Of a stretch of 64,000 bases of DNA, positions 45,145 to 55,544 are shown piece by piece. A program made the position numbers and the translations under genes. The stretch covers positions 1,922,001 to 1,986,000 of the forward strand of contig NZ_CP094984.1 in the NCBI RefSeq assembly GCF_022869865.1, given 5' to 3'. This DNA comes from Arthrobacter zhangbolii (GTDB lineage: Bacteria > Actinomycetota > Actinomycetes > Actinomycetales > Micrococcaceae). The stretch's first letter is position 1. Each line of letters begins with the position of its first letter. Under the pieces are notes generated by a model, which saw nothing but the letters and a program-made list of their open reading frames with translations, ran no database searches and had not been told where the DNA came from.

Positions 45145-46220
45145 TTACGGGCCTCCCGCCCGTGCTGATTGGATAGTCCGCGGTTGTTGGCACGTCCGCC
45201 GCCGCCTTCGGCCGGGGTCCGGCTCAGCCGGCGGGTTTCATCCCACTCGCTGTAGGCAGTAACAATGTCGCTGACCAGCCGGTGCCGCACAACGTCGACG
45301 GCCTGCAGCTCGGAGAACGCGACGTCGTCAATGTCACCGAGGATGTCGTGGACGATGCGCAGCCCGGAGGCAGTGCCGCCCGGCAGGTCCACCTGGGTGA
45401 CGTCACCCGTGACCACCATCTTGGAGCCGAAGCCGAGGCGGGTAAGGAACATCTTCATTTGTTCCGGCGTGGTGTTCTGCGCTTCGTCGAGAATGATGAA
45501 GGCATCGTTGAGGGTCCGGCCGCGCATGTAGGCCAGGGGTGCCACCTCGATGGTGCCCGCCGCCATCAGCCGCGGAATGGATTCCGGGTCCATCATGTCG
45601 TGCAGGGCGTCGTACAGCGGACGCAGGTAAGGATCAATCTTGTCGCTGAGTGTGCCGGGCAGGAAGCCGAGCCGCTCCCCCGCTTCCACCGCGGGGCGGG
45701 TCAGGATGATCCGGTTGACTTCCTTCTGCTGCAGCGCCTGGACGGCCTTGGCCATGGCCAGGTAGGTCTTGCCCGTGCCGGCGGGGCCGATGCCGAAGAC
45801 CACCGTGTTGCGGTCAATCGCATCCACGTAGTTCTTCTGGTTCAGGGTCTTGGGCCGGATGGTCTTGCCGCGCGTGGACAGGATGTTCTGCGTCAGGACA
45901 TCCGCCGGGCGGACGGCGGTCTGGTCCCGCAGCATGCTGATCAGCTGCTCCAGGACCTGCGGCGTAACCCGGGTCTGGTTGCGGGCCAGGATCCGCACTT
46001 CGTTGACCAGCCGCACCGTCTGCTCCACGTCCGCGGACGGGCCGGACACGGAAAGCTCATTGCCCCGCACCAGCATGCTCACCTCGGGGTTGGCCGCCTC
46101 AATGATCCGCAGGGCCTCGTCATTGGCCCCCAGCGACTGGACCATGTGTTCCGTGGAATCAAAGACTATGGTCTGGGTGTCCCGCCGGATGGTGCCGATT
46201 TCCATTGAAGATTCGGTCAT
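45141..46220 (-). CDS. PhoH family ATPase
   Basis: 359 residues. The Walker A motif GPAGTGKT is at about 145-152 and Walker B in [17 protein letters not shown], with [12 protein letters not shown] as sensor. The N-terminal part may hold a KH-like fold, as in PhoH-like proteins. The role is thought to be RNA-related because it is coupled to ybeY, but the biochemical function is unsettled. The ATG has a GAGGG about ten bases upstream. It heads the operon. Confidence 0.92.
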   Translation of the reverse strand: MTESSMEIGTIRRDTQTIVFDSTEHMVQSLGANDEALRIIEAANPEVSMLVRGNELSVSGPSADVEQTVRLVNEVRILARNQTRVTPQVLEQLISMLRDQTAVRPADVLTQNILSTRGKTIRPKTLNQKNYVDAIDRNTVVFGIGPAGTGKTYLAMAKAVQALQQKEVNRIILTRPAVEAGERLGFLPGTLSDKIDPYLRPLYDALHDMMDPESIPRLMAAGTIEVAPLAYMRGRTLNDAFIILDEAQNTTPEQMKMFLTRLGFGSKMVVTGDVTQVDLPGGTASGLRIVHDILGDIDDVAFSELQAVDVVRHRLVSDIVTAYSEWDETRRLSRTPAEGGGGRANNRGLSNQHGREARK

Positions 46221-46576
46221 ATAGTCGGCCCTCGCAGGCCTTTCATCGCCCCTTTTGGTAAGTCGCGTTCAGAGTTTGGAATGGTGCAGTCGCCGGGTGC
46301 CGCCGGCTCGCGCCCGCAGCACCCCGAAATGTCAACGCCGGCACGGCGCCGGTTATTTCCGATGCGCAACGGCGCCGGCGGGTCTGCCGGCTACCTAAAT
46401 GTTACTTGATGTGCCCCGCCCCGGGCGGGAGTTGAGCCGGAATATCTCGGCATCGCAACGGTGATGTCTCAATCGTGTTTCAGTCCGGACGCCAGCCGCA
46501 AACGGCGCCGGATGGCCCTAAACCGTATGTAAAGGTTGAAGACGTACATTTTGCCCCGACCGCCTGAGGAGGATTG
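46221..46576. other. Noncoding spacer between divergent phoH and GerMN genes
   Basis: 356 bases without a gene. It holds GGCGCC repeats (46345-46350, 46371-46376 and near 46504), a CCCGCCCCGGGCGGG-like stem near 46418-46431, and an ATGTA/TACAT dyad just before the lipoprotein gene. The AGGAGG site of that gene is at 46568-46573. Promoters for both genes must lie here, but none is clear. Confidence 0.4.
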
Positions 46577-47554
46577 ATGGTCACCCTGTTGCCGGGCCGA
46601 GCATCCTCCCCTGACGCCGCCCGCCGCAGCCGCAGGCTGGTCCGTGCGGGCGCCGGTGCCGCACTGCTCGTGGCAATGCTGGCCACGGGCGGCTGCGGAG
46701 TGGTGGCGGAGTATCCCACCACCACCATGCCCACGGCCTTCAGCGCCGAGTCCCGCAGCCTGGCACCAATGACCATTTCACCGCCGGCGGAAGCGGGCTC
46801 CGGCACGCTGATGCCCGTCTACTGGCTCGGACTGAACGACACCACGGTGAGCCTTTACCGCGAATTCCTGCAGTCCGACAATACCGGCGACCCCATCGGC
46901 GAAGCGGTCCGCGCCATGACGGCAGGAAAGCCGCTGGATCAGGACTACTTCACGCCGTGGCAGCCCGCGGACAAGGTGACCGCTTCCATTTCCAGCAAAA
47001 ACGTCATCACGGTGGACATCCCGTCGAAGGCTTTCAAGGGATCCCTGGACGCCGGCATGGCCCACCGAGCGGTGCAGCAACTGGTGTACACCGCCACCGC
47101 CGCGGCGGTGAACGCCGGACTGACAACGGTAGGCCAGGAAAGCACCGTGGTGGTGCTGGTGGACGGCAAAGCCGGCTACCGTGCCTTCGGCCACGAATCC
47201 CTGGAAGAACCGCTGCGGCGCGATCCGTCCCTGGTAGCCCCCATCTGGATCATTGATCCGCAGGAATCCCAGGTCCGGCCCACCTCGCTCACCGTCACCG
47301 GCACAGCCGCATCGCAGCCGGAGGGCCTGTACTGGCGGGCCGAACCCGTAGTGGATGGCCGGCCCTCCTCGGACGCCGTGGCCTCCGGCCGGGTCGACTT
47401 CCACGAAGGACCGGGTTCCACCCGGGAATTCACCTTCTCAACCACCCTGGCCCCCGGCACCTACAGCCTCAAGGTGTACTACAAGGGCCATGAGGCGGCA
47501 GGCGATTCCAAACGCATCACGGTCACTGCAGCGCCGGGAGACCCGGAGAGCTGA
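46577..47554 (+). CDS. GerMN/Gmad2 domain lipoprotein
   Basis: 325 residues. The signal peptide ends in the lipobox ATGGC, so it is a lipoprotein exposed outside the membrane. The middle is a GerMN domain (LMPVYWLGLNDTTVSLYREF to LVYTATAAAVNAGLTTVGQE). The C-terminal part is a Gmad2-like immunoglobulin fold (QVRPTSLTVTGTAAS to LAPGTYSLKVYYKGHEA). The GerMN domain occurs in spore germination proteins and in LpqB-like wall proteins; a wall or envelope role is inferred. The ATG has an AGGAGG site close by. Confidence 0.85.
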   Translation: MVTLLPGRASSPDAARRSRRLVRAGAGAALLVAMLATGGCGVVAEYPTTTMPTAFSAESRSLAPMTISPPAEAGSGTLMPVYWLGLNDTTVSLYREFLQSDNTGDPIGEAVRAMTAGKPLDQDYFTPWQPADKVTASISSKNVITVDIPSKAFKGSLDAGMAHRAVQQLVYTATAAAVNAGLTTVGQESTVVVLVDGKAGYRAFGHESLEEPLRRDPSLVAPIWIIDPQESQVRPTSLTVTGTAASQPEGLYWRAEPVVDGRPSSDAVASGRVDFHEGPGSTREFTFSTTLAPGTYSLKVYYKGHEAAGDSKRITVTAAPGDPES

Positions 47555-47578
47555 CACCGGGCGCGGGACTTCGTTCCG

Positions 47579-48361
47579 CTACCAGCGGCCCAGCAGCTGG
47601 TTCAGCACTGCCAGGGCTGCGGGACCGGCGGTGGAGGAGCGCAGCACATGCGGTCCCAGCCGTACAGCCAGCGCCCCGGCGCCGCGCAGCAGTTCCAGTT
47701 CTGCCGCGCTGATCCCGCCCTCCGGACCGACCACTATCGCTATCTCTGCCGGCGCCGCCGTCCTGCCGGTTGCGTCTGCGCTGCGGCCCGGGAGGTTCCG
47801 CACCGCGTCCGCCAGGGGCGCGTCGGCTTCCTCATGCAGCACAAGGACCAGGTCCGTGTCCGCGAGCCGGCGGGCCAGGCCCCGGCTGTCCAGGACGGGT
47901 TCCACGCCGGGAATCCAGGCGCGGCGCGACTGCTTGGCGGCCGCCGTGGTCAGGGCCTGCCACTTGGCCTGCCCCTTCACCGCCTTTTCCGTCTTCCAAC
48001 GGACAATGCTGCGGTCCGACTGCCACGGAATGACGTGATCCACGCCCAGTTCAGTGGCTGCCTCCACTGCCTGCTCATCCCGGTCCCCCTTGGCCAGGGC
48101 CTGGACCAGGATGAAACGAACTGCTGCCGGTGGTTCCTCCGCCGCGTGTTCCACGCTCAGTTCCAGCAGCGAGGGCCCGGTCGCGGACACGGTACCGGTG
48201 AGGCGCCGGCCCGCGCCGTCGACAATGTCCACGTTTTCGCCCGCACTGATGCGCTTGACGGAAACGGCGTGCCGGGCCTCAGGCCCCTCCAGGCGGAATG
48301 TGTCCCCCGGACTGGCCGCGGCCACCTGCGCCGGGTCCCCGAAAAAGATGGGGTTGGTCAT
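47579..48361 (-). CDS. rsmE: 16S rRNA (uracil-1498-N3)-methyltransferase
   Basis: 260 residues. An N-terminal PUA-like domain (GDTFRLEGPEARHAVSVKRI) is followed by a SPOUT methyltransferase with the knot motif VVGPEGGISAAELELLRGAG and LGPHVLRSSTAGPAALAVLN. RsmE methylates U1498 of 16S rRNA. ATG 48361 is chosen because it follows the dnaJ stop by a single base (TGAGATG) and the family starts there; a longer frame upstream overlaps dnaJ. The order hrcA-dnaJ-rsmE is conserved. Confidence 0.95.
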   Translation of the reverse strand: MTNPIFFGDPAQVAAASPGDTFRLEGPEARHAVSVKRISAGENVDIVDGAGRRLTGTVSATGPSLLELSVEHAAEEPPAAVRFILVQALAKGDRDEQAVEAATELGVDHVIPWQSDRSIVRWKTEKAVKGQAKWQALTTAAAKQSRRAWIPGVEPVLDSRGLARRLADTDLVLVLHEEADAPLADAVRNLPGRSADATGRTAAPAEIAIVVGPEGGISAAELELLRGAGALAVRLGPHVLRSSTAGPAALAVLNQLLGRW

Positions 48362-48362
48362 C

Positions 48363-49502
48363 TCAGAGGTTGCCCAGCCGGTCCCGCAGTTTGGCAAATA
48401 CGCCGGTGCCCGAGCTGTTCAGCCGGCCTTCGCTGTATTCCTCACCGCGCAGCTGGGCCAGCCGGCGGAGCAGTTCCTCCTGCTCGGAATCCAGCTTCTG
48501 CGGGGTTTCCACGTGCAGGTGGACGCGCAGGTCGCCGCGTCCGTGGCCGCGCAGGTGCGTGACGCCGAGACCGTTGAGCACGGTGACCTCGCCGGACTGG
48601 GTGCCGGGCTTGACCGTGACGTCGCGTTCGCCGTCGAAAGTGTCCAGTGTGACCGTGGTGCCCAGCGCTGCGGCGGTCATCGGCACCGTCAGGGTGGCAT
48701 GGAGGTCATCGCCCTCGCGCAGGAAGGTGGGGTCATTATTGACCCGGATTTCCACGTAGAGGTCACCGGCGGGTCCGCCGGCGAGGCCGGCTTCGCCCTG
48801 CTGGCTCAGCTGGATCCGGGTTCCGGTGGCGACGCCGGCCGGGATCTTGATGTTCAGCGTGCGGCGGTTGCGGACGCGCCCCTCGCCGGAGCACTCGTGG
48901 CAGGGATCCGGAATGACCGTGCCGAAACCGCTGCAGGTGCCGCAGGGAGCCGAGGTCATGACCTGGCCCAGGATGGAGCGGACCGCCCGCTGGACCTGGC
49001 CGGTACCGTGGCAGATGTCGCAGGTACGCGGGGAGGTGCCGGGCTGGCAGCAGGACCCGTCACACGTGGGGCATACCACGGCGGTGTCGACGTCGATCTT
49101 TTTGTTGACGCCGAAGACAGCATCCTTGAGGTCAATCCGAACAGTAATCAGGGCGTCCTGGCCGCGCCGGCTGCGCGAGGCCGGGCCCCGGCCGCCGCCG
49201 GGTGCGCCGCCGCCGAAGAAGGTGTCGAAGATGTCCTGGAAGCCAAAGCCCTGGCCGCCGAAGCCGCCACCGCCGAAACCGTTGTCGGTTCCGTTTTCGT
49301 TCCCGGTGGTGTCATAGATACGCCGCTTCTCGGGATCGGAGAGGACCTCGTAGGCGTGCGTGACGGCCTTAAACTCGTCGGCGGCACCGGGAGCGTTGTT
49401 GACGTCCGGGTGCAGCTTGCGGGCAAGCTTCCGGTACGCCTTCTTGATTTCTTCACCGGTGGCGTCTCGTCCGACGCCCAGAACCTGGTAGTGATCGCTC
49501 AC
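48363..49502 (-). CDS. dnaJ: Chaperone DnaJ
   Basis: 379 residues, GTG start. The J domain has [20 protein letters not shown] and the HPD motif; a Gly/Phe-rich linker follows. The zinc region has four repeats: [24 protein letters not shown] and CHECSGEG. The first departs from CxxCxGxG only in its last position (Cys for Gly). DnaJ stimulates DnaK. Being beside hrcA, this is the second, HrcA-linked DnaJ of actinobacteria. Confidence 0.95.
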   Translation of the reverse strand: MSDHYQVLGVGRDATGEEIKKAYRKLARKLHPDVNNAPGAADEFKAVTHAYEVLSDPEKRRIYDTTGNENGTDNGFGGGGFGGQGFGFQDIFDTFFGGGAPGGGRGPASRSRRGQDALITVRIDLKDAVFGVNKKIDVDTAVVCPTCDGSCCQPGTSPRTCDICHGTGQVQRAVRSILGQVMTSAPCGTCSGFGTVIPDPCHECSGEGRVRNRRTLNIKIPAGVATGTRIQLSQQGEAGLAGGPAGDLYVEIRVNNDPTFLREGDDLHATLTVPMTAAALGTTVTLDTFDGERDVTVKPGTQSGEVTVLNGLGVTHLRGHGRGDLRVHLHVETPQKLDSEQEELLRRLAQLRGEEYSEGRLNSSGTGVFAKLRDRLGNL

Positions 49503-49630
49503 TCGTGCACATCGCTTCCTGCATTGCCTGCATTACCTGCCTTCATGGCTGAAGGCGTTGTTTGGAGTCCGGCAGGTTTCCCGGCCGGCGGGCGGCCCGC
49601 CAACGGCTGGCCGCGTGGAGTTCAATAAGC

Positions 49631-50644
49631 CTAGTTATTCAGTATTCGGGACAAGTATCGGGCCACGGCACGGACCGCTGCCATGGTGTTGGGATAGTCC
49701 ATCCGGGTGGGGCCCAGGATGCCGACCTTGGCGGAGGCATCCGGCCCGTAGCCGGTGGCTACCACGGAGGCTTCGGAGAGGCCTCCGTACGGGTTTTCCC
49801 GTCCGATCCGGACGGCAACACCCCGGGCGTCCTGTTCCATTTCGGAGAGCAGCCGGAGCATTACCACCTGTTCCTCCAGGGCTTCCAGCACGGGGCCGAT
49901 GGTCAGCGGGAAGTCTACCGTGGAGCGGGCAAGGTTGGCCGTTCCGGCCATCACCATGCGGTCCTCCCGGTTAATTCCGGCGAGCAGCTCCAGGCTGTGC
50001 CCGAGGGCGTCGGCAACCCGGCGGCGCGCCGCCGGAACGGTCGCCAGGGCTTCGGCGACGTGGCCGGTGATGCTGCTGAGCGGCGTCCCGGCCAGAGAGG
50101 ACAGGAAGTGCTGGCGGAGGTCCGAAAGGTCGGGTTCGGTCACGGGTTCGGGGACCGTGATAACCCGCTGCTCCACCCGGCCCGTGGTGGAGATGAGCAC
50201 CACGAGCACCTGGGCCGGGGCCAGGAGCACAAACTCGATGTGCCGGATCTTGGCATTGCCGAGGTGCGGGTACTGCACAACCGCCACCTGGTTGGTCAGC
50301 TGGGACAGCAGCCGCACGGTCCGGTCCATCACGTCGTCGAGGTCGTCTGCACCCTCCAGCAGGGAGGAAATGGCGCGGCGTTCGGGTGCCGAGAGGGGCT
50401 TGACGTCGGAGATCCGGTCCACGAACAGACGGTAGCCCTTGTCGGTGGGGATGCGTCCTGCCGAGGTATGCGGGGCGGTAATCAGCCCTTCTTCCTCCAG
50501 GGCCGCCATATCATTGCGAATCGTCGCCGAAGACACTCCCAGGTGGTGGCGTTCCACCAGGGCCTTGGATCCCACCGGTTCACGCGAATGGACGTAATCC
50601 TCAACAATGGCACGGAGGACCTCGAGTCGGCGTGGCTCACTCAT
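49631..50644 (-). CDS. hrcA: Heat-inducible transcription repressor HrcA
   Basis: 337 residues. The N-terminal winged helix [20 protein letters not shown] and [20 protein letters not shown] (residues about 5-55) is the HrcA DNA-binding domain; the GAF-like domain and C-terminal segment with [20 protein letters not shown] follow. It represses heat-shock genes via CIRCE. A CIRCE lies upstream of its start, so it controls itself and dnaJ. ATG with a GGGAGGG site. Confidence 0.96.
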   Translation of the reverse strand: MSEPRRLEVLRAIVEDYVHSREPVGSKALVERHHLGVSSATIRNDMAALEEEGLITAPHTSAGRIPTDKGYRLFVDRISDVKPLSAPERRAISSLLEGADDLDDVMDRTVRLLSQLTNQVAVVQYPHLGNAKIRHIEFVLLAPAQVLVVLISTTGRVEQRVITVPEPVTEPDLSDLRQHFLSSLAGTPLSSITGHVAEALATVPAARRRVADALGHSLELLAGINREDRMVMAGTANLARSTVDFPLTIGPVLEALEEQVVMLRLLSEMEQDARGVAVRIGRENPYGGLSEASVVATGYGPDASAKVGILGPTRMDYPNTMAAVRAVARYLSRILNN

Positions 50645-50734
50645 GGTTTTCCCTCCCTGTTAATTGGCGGGCGCATCAGAAGGGCGCGTCCTTGTGATGC
50701 GGCGTGCGGAGCACCTGCGCCGCCGGGGCGCCGC

Positions 50735-50761
50735 TTAGCACTCACAGTGTTCAAGTGCTAA
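50735..50761 (-). promoter_or_regulatory. CIRCE operator upstream of hrcA
   Basis: TTAGCACTC, nine bases, AAGTGCTAA (plus-strand reading). It matches the CIRCE consensus TTAGCACTC-N9-GAGTGCTAA with one change, A for G, in the right arm. It lies 91 bases before the hrcA start. Confidence 0.93.
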
Positions 50762-50856
50762 GTCTAGTACGGAACGGCAGCGTTGTTAGCATTGAGGGAT
50801 CCGCGGCCCCGCTGCGGTCAGCTCCCTGATTCAGCAACAGTAGCGAGGCAAGCAAC

Positions 50857-51705
50857 GTGTCCAACTTCTCCTGGGGCCCGCAGGACATTACTGCGCCGGC
50901 CCGGACCACCCTGCGCAAAGTCGGTGCCGAATCCGGCCTGGTCCTGGAGGACGTCGCCACCGGCTGGGTGGGAGCGGTGATCCGGGTGGAAAAGTCCGGC
51001 GGGCTGCACCTTATGGTGCTGGAGGACCGCCGCGGCAAGCGAAAATCCTTTGAGCTCGGTTTTGGTTTCCTGCTGGAGGGCGAGCCCGTGGAGGTCACGG
51101 CCCCGCAGGCGGCCGGCACCAAAGCCGGTCCGGCACGCACGGCGTCAGGTTCGGTGAAGGTGGCCAACCAGCGCGCGCGCACCGCACGGGCGAGCCGTAT
51201 CTGGGTGGAAGGCAAGCACGACGCCGAGCTGGTGGAGAAGGTCTGGGGTGATGATCTCCGGGTGGAGGGAATTGTCGTGGAGCCCCTGCACGGCGTGGAT
51301 GACCTCTATTCCGCGGTGAAGGACTTCGCTCCCGGCCCGGGGCGCCGCCTCGGCATCCTGGTGGACCATCTGGTACCCGGCTCCAAGGAGTCCCGCATCG
51401 CCGCCGAAGCCATGACCTGCCCCGGCGCGCACGGGAACGTACTGATTGTGGGCCACCCCTACGTGGATGTCTGGCAGGCCATTAAACCCTCGGTGATCGG
51501 TCGCAGCGCCTGGCCGGTGGTCCCCCGGCACCTGGATTGGAAGACCGGGATCCTGCAGGGACTGGGCTGGCCCCACGCTGACCACACGGATGTGGCCATG
51601 GGCTGGAAGAAGCTCCTTGGGCAGGTAAACACCTACGCCGATCTGGAACCGTCGCTGCTGGGCAGGGTCGAGGAAGTCATCGATTTCCTGACCGTGCCGG
51701 AATGA
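50857..51705 (+). CDS. DUF3097 family protein
   Basis: 282 residues, GTG start. The first part is beta-rich (SGLVLEDVATGWVGAVIRVE, GGLHLMVLEDRRGKRKSFEL). The second carries RIWVEGKHDAELVEKVWGDD, a TOPRIM-like segment with the acidic GKHDAEL, then VDHLVPGSKESRIA. This layout is DUF3097, confined to actinobacteria. The TOPRIM-like resemblance is my reading and suggests nucleic-acid metabolism; the function is unknown. It diverges from hrcA across the CIRCE. Confidence 0.88.
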   Translation: MSNFSWGPQDITAPARTTLRKVGAESGLVLEDVATGWVGAVIRVEKSGGLHLMVLEDRRGKRKSFELGFGFLLEGEPVEVTAPQAAGTKAGPARTASGSVKVANQRARTARASRIWVEGKHDAELVEKVWGDDLRVEGIVVEPLHGVDDLYSAVKDFAPGPGRRLGILVDHLVPGSKESRIAAEAMTCPGAHGNVLIVGHPYVDVWQAIKPSVIGRSAWPVVPRHLDWKTGILQGLGWPHADHTDVAMGWKKLLGQVNTYADLEPSLLGRVEEVIDFLTVPE

Positions 51706-51822
51706 GACACACGACTCATCCGCCGTCGCCGTTCCGTTATAAAGCGGCCCAGCCAGTACTCTTGTTCAATACGTAGTAGCGGACCGACCCTGTGTCAGCA
51801 CGAGTCAGAAGGAAATTACGCC

Positions 51823-52251
51823 GTGTCCAACACACGCCAGAATCACCAGCCACGACCGGATGAACACGGCAGCGGACAACGCCCTGTCTATCAGGGGGCA
51901 CCGGCCAACGCCCTGCCCCTGACCGCCTCCGAAGACCGGCAGTGGGCAACCATGGCGCACTTTGGCGGCATCCTTGCTTTTGTTCCGTCGCTGATCATTT
52001 ACCTTGTTTTCCGCGACCGCGGACCGTTCACCGCCCAGGAATCAAAGGAAGCGCTTAACTTCACGCTTCCGCCCAGCATTGCTGCCCTGATTGTCTGGAT
52101 GCTGTCCTTCATCCCTGTTGTCGGCGGATTCTTTGCCGTGCTCAACGCCCTGATCTGGGTCTACGTTGCCGTGTCCTCCGTGATCGCGGGCATTGAGTGC
52201 AACCGCGGAAGGCCCTACCGCTACCCGTTCAACCTGCGCCGCATCAAGTAG
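51823..52251 (+). CDS. DUF4870 small membrane protein
   Basis: 142 residues. A polar N terminus (SNTRQNHQPRPDEHGSGQRP) is followed by a DUF4870-type core: DRQWATMAHFGGILAFVPSL, then two helical hairpins and the ESKEALNFTL motif, ending IEC..RPYRYPFNLRRIK. Three or four membrane helices are predicted. The function is unknown. GTG with an AAGGA site. It is convergent with hemW, 25 bases apart. Confidence 0.85.
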   Translation: MSNTRQNHQPRPDEHGSGQRPVYQGAPANALPLTASEDRQWATMAHFGGILAFVPSLIIYLVFRDRGPFTAQESKEALNFTLPPSIAALIVWMLSFIPVVGGFFAVLNALIWVYVAVSSVIAGIECNRGRPYRYPFNLRRIK

Positions 52252-52276
52252 GCATCTTCCCCGGAAGCTGCGCTGC

Positions 52277-53509
52277 TTAGTCCGGCAGCAGCCGCCGGAC
52301 CACGGCGTCGGCCAGAAGCCTCCCCCGGCCGGTCAGGATCACCCGTCCCGTCAGCGCGGCACGCGGATCAACCAGGCTGTCAGCCATCAGTCCTGCCACC
52401 GCCAGCCGCCCCGGTTCCCGGAGCCTGGACAGGTCCAGCCCCTCGGCCAGCCGCGTGCGCAGCATAATGTCTTCCACATACCGGGTGTCGGCGTCGAGCG
52501 TCTCCCGCCCGACCGCCGGCGACTCGCCCGCACCAATCCGCTGGGCGTAGGCCGTGGGGTGCTTGGCGTTCCACCAGCGCACACCGCCTGCATGGGAGTG
52601 CGCCCCGGGGCCGATCCCCCACCAGTCATCGCTGCGCCAGTAGGCCAGGTTGTGCCTGCACTGGTCAGCAGGTGTGCGTGCCCAGTTACTGACCTCGTAC
52701 CAGGACAGGCCGGCGGCGCTCATCATCTCGTCGGCGAGGACGTACTTGTCCGCGTGGTCGTCGTCGTCAATGGGCGGAACCTCCCCGCGCCGCATCCGGG
52801 CAGCGAGCTTGGTGCCTTCTTCGATGATCAGCGCATAAGCGGAGATATGGTCAGGCTCGTAGCTCAGCGCTTCCTCGAGGGAGGTTTTCCAGTCCGCCAT
52901 GGACTCCCCCGGCGTCCCGTAGATCAGGTCCACGCTGACGTGCAGGCCGGCTTCGCGCGCCCACTTCACCGCCTGCGGCACCCGCGAGGGCGTATGCGTG
53001 CGGTCCAGGACCGCCAAAACGTGCGGCACCGCGGACTGCATACCAAAGGACACACGGGTAAACCCGGCGTCCGCGAGCAGCTGAAGGGACTCCGGGGTGA
53101 CCGAATCCGGGTTGGCCTCGGTGGTGACCTCCGCGCCGGGCTCCAGTCCCCACTGGTCGACGGCGGTGCGCAGGATAGCTGCGAGGTCTTCAGCCGGCAG
53201 CAGCGTGGGCGTGCCGCCGCCGAAGAAGACCGTGCCCATGCGGCGCTCCGGCAGGCCGGAGCGCCGCATGGCGTCGGCCGCGAAAACCACTTCCCGTTCA
53301 GCCGTGCCGGCATAGGCGGCCTGCGAGGCTCCCCCGCCGAGTTCCGTGGCGGTGTAGGTGTTGAAGTCGCAGTAGCCGCAGCGGACGGAGCAGAACGGAA
53401 TGTGGACGTAGAGCCCGAAATTCCGGTCCGCTGCTCCGTCCGCGGCCTGGGCGGGGAGAAGACCGTCGGCGGGTGCCGGGTCCCCGAGGGGCAGTGCGCT
53501 GGGTGTCAC
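52277..53509 (-). CDS. hemW: Radical SAM heme chaperone HemW-like
   Basis: 410 residues. The radical SAM cluster motif [10 protein letters not shown] (CxxxCxxC) is near residue 40, and [10 protein letters not shown] and [13 protein letters not shown] follow, with the HemW C-terminal domain at the end. HemW proteins bind heme and pass it to client proteins; older names call it oxygen-independent coproporphyrinogen oxidase, but the CNTAC-type cysteine of HemN is absent. Its start overlaps the lepA stop by four bases. Confidence 0.92.
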   Translation of the reverse strand: MTPSALPLGDPAPADGLLPAQAADGAADRNFGLYVHIPFCSVRCGYCDFNTYTATELGGGASQAAYAGTAEREVVFAADAMRRSGLPERRMGTVFFGGGTPTLLPAEDLAAILRTAVDQWGLEPGAEVTTEANPDSVTPESLQLLADAGFTRVSFGMQSAVPHVLAVLDRTHTPSRVPQAVKWAREAGLHVSVDLIYGTPGESMADWKTSLEEALSYEPDHISAYALIIEEGTKLAARMRRGEVPPIDDDDHADKYVLADEMMSAAGLSWYEVSNWARTPADQCRHNLAYWRSDDWWGIGPGAHSHAGGVRWWNAKHPTAYAQRIGAGESPAVGRETLDADTRYVEDIMLRTRLAEGLDLSRLREPGRLAVAGLMADSLVDPRAALTGRVILTGRGRLLADAVVRRLLPD

Positions 53510-55359
53510 TTCTTGGATTTGTCCTTGGATTCGTCGGAGGAAAGTGCTGCCACGAAGGCTTCCTGCGGGACCTCCACGCGGCCCACCATCTTCATGCGCT
53601 TCTTGCCTTCCTTCTGCTTTTCCAGCAGCTTGCGCTTACGGCTGATGTCGCCGCCGTAGCACTTGGCCAGCACGTCCTTGCGGATGGCGCGGATGGATTC
53701 GCGGGCAATGATGCGGGAACCGATGGCGGCCTGGATGGGCACCTCGAACTGCTGGCGCGGAATGAGTTCGCGCAGCTTGCCCGTCATCATCACGCCGTAG
53801 CTGTAGGCCTTGTCCTTGTGGGTGATGGAGCTGAAGGCGTCCACCTGCTCGCCCTGGAGCAGGATGTCCACCTTGACCAGGTCCGCCACCTGCTCGCCGT
53901 CGGCCTTCCAGTCCAGCGAGGCGTAACCGCGGGTCTTGGACTTGAGGATGTCGAAGAAGTCGAAGACGATCTCCGCCAGCGGCAGACGGTACCGGATTTC
54001 CACCCGGTCCTCGGAGAGATAGTCCATGCCGCCCAGGACACCGCGGCGGGCCTGGCACAGCTCCATAATGGCGCCGACAAATTCGCTCGGCGCCAGGATC
54101 GTGGCCGAGACCATCGGCTCGCGGACCTCTTTGATCTTGCCTTCGGGGTATTCGCTGGGGTTGGTCACCTTGACGACCTTTTTGTCCTCAAGCGTCACCT
54201 CGTATTCCACGTTGGGTGCGGTGGAGATCAGGTCCAGGTTGTATTCACGCTCAAGGCGTTCACGGGTGATTTCCAGGTGAAGGAGGCCCAGGAAACCAAC
54301 ACGGAAACCGAAGCCCAGCGCCGCAGAGGTCTCGGGTTCGTACACCAGGGCGGCATCGTTGAGCATCAGCTTTTCGAGGGCGTCGCGCAGCACCGGGTAG
54401 TCGGCGCCGTCGATCGGGTACAGCCCGGAGAAGACCATGGGCTTGGGATCGGCGTAACCGGGCAGCGATTCGGTGGCCGGCTTGGCAAGGTTGGTGACGG
54501 TGTCGCCCACCTTGGACAGGCGGACATCCTTCACACCGGTGATGAGATACCCCACCTCACCAACACCCAGTCCCTTGGACGGGGTGGGTTCGGGTGAGCT
54601 GACGCCGAGCTCCAGGAGTTCATGGCTGGCGCGCGTGGACATCATCTGGATGCGCTCGCGCGGGGACAGTGAACCGTCGATCACGCGAACGTAGGTGACC
54701 ACGCCGCGGTACGTGTCATACACGGAGTCGAAGATCATGGCCCGGGCAGGGGCATCCGGATCTCCGACCGGGGCAGGAATGTCGCGGACAATCTTGTCCA
54801 GCAGGTCCTCCACGCCCACACCGGTTTTGCCCGAGACCTTCAGGACATCCGCCGGATCGCCGCCGATCAGGTTCGCGAGTTCCTCGGCGTACTTCTCCGG
54901 CTGCGCTGCCGGGAGGTCGATCTTGTTCAGGACCGGAATGATCGTCAGATCGTTTTCCATGGCCAGGTACAGGTTCGCGAGCGTCTGTGCCTCGATGCCC
55001 TGCGCTGCGTCCACGAGGAGGATAGCTCCCTCGCAGGCGGCCAGGGACCGGGAGACCTCGTAGGTGAAGTCCACGTGGCCCGGGGTGTCGATCATGTTCA
55101 GTGCATAGGACTGTCCATCCAGTTCCCACGGCATGCGCACGGCCTGGGACTTGATGGTGATGCCGCGCTCGCGCTCGATATCCATCCGGTCCAGGTACTG
55201 GGCCTTCATGTTCCGATGCTCAACCACGCCGGTCGACTGGAGCATACGGTCGGCCAGGGTGGACTTGCCGTGGTCGATGTGGGCGATGATGCAGAAGTTT
55301 CTGATGATCGCCGGATCCGTCGCGGCAGGCACCGGCGAGAAGCGGGCCATAGGTGACAC
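53506..55359 (-). CDS. lepA: Elongation factor 4
   Basis: 617 residues. GTPase motifs are [17 protein letters not shown] and NKIDLP; domains II, III and V follow, and the C-terminal domain unique to LepA has [20 protein letters not shown]. It acts on ribosomes and is thought to back-translocate or aid initiation. GTG 55359 has a GGAA upstream; ATG 55350 is an alternative. hemW is coupled downstream. Confidence 0.96.
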   Translation of the reverse strand: MSPMARFSPVPAATDPAIIRNFCIIAHIDHGKSTLADRMLQSTGVVEHRNMKAQYLDRMDIERERGITIKSQAVRMPWELDGQSYALNMIDTPGHVDFTYEVSRSLAACEGAILLVDAAQGIEAQTLANLYLAMENDLTIIPVLNKIDLPAAQPEKYAEELANLIGGDPADVLKVSGKTGVGVEDLLDKIVRDIPAPVGDPDAPARAMIFDSVYDTYRGVVTYVRVIDGSLSPRERIQMMSTRASHELLELGVSSPEPTPSKGLGVGEVGYLITGVKDVRLSKVGDTVTNLAKPATESLPGYADPKPMVFSGLYPIDGADYPVLRDALEKLMLNDAALVYEPETSAALGFGFRVGFLGLLHLEITRERLEREYNLDLISTAPNVEYEVTLEDKKVVKVTNPSEYPEGKIKEVREPMVSATILAPSEFVGAIMELCQARRGVLGGMDYLSEDRVEIRYRLPLAEIVFDFFDILKSKTRGYASLDWKADGEQVADLVKVDILLQGEQVDAFSSITHKDKAYSYGVMMTGKLRELIPRQQFEVPIQAAIGSRIIARESIRAIRKDVLAKCYGGDISRKRKLLEKQKEGKKRMKMVGRVEVPQEAFVAALSSDESKDKSKK

Positions 55360-55532
55360 TGTGGCGGTTCCTTTACTGTTCCCGGGACTTTCCGACGCAT
55401 CACGCGGGTGCGCGGGTATTCGGTGCTGGAGTCCCGGAGGGCTGATGGGTGTTCTTTCGAATTAACAGTCTCCCACGTTTGCCCGTCCGGGCAGGAACTC
55501 TGGTGCCGGGCCATTTGCTGCGCCGGGGGGAA

Positions 55533-55538
55533 TAACGT
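55533..55538 (+). promoter_or_regulatory. -10 element of the PemK-like gene (leaderless)
   Basis: TAACGT lies six bases before ATG 55545, with no ribosome site. Confidence 0.55.
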
Positions 55539-55544
55539 AGTGCC

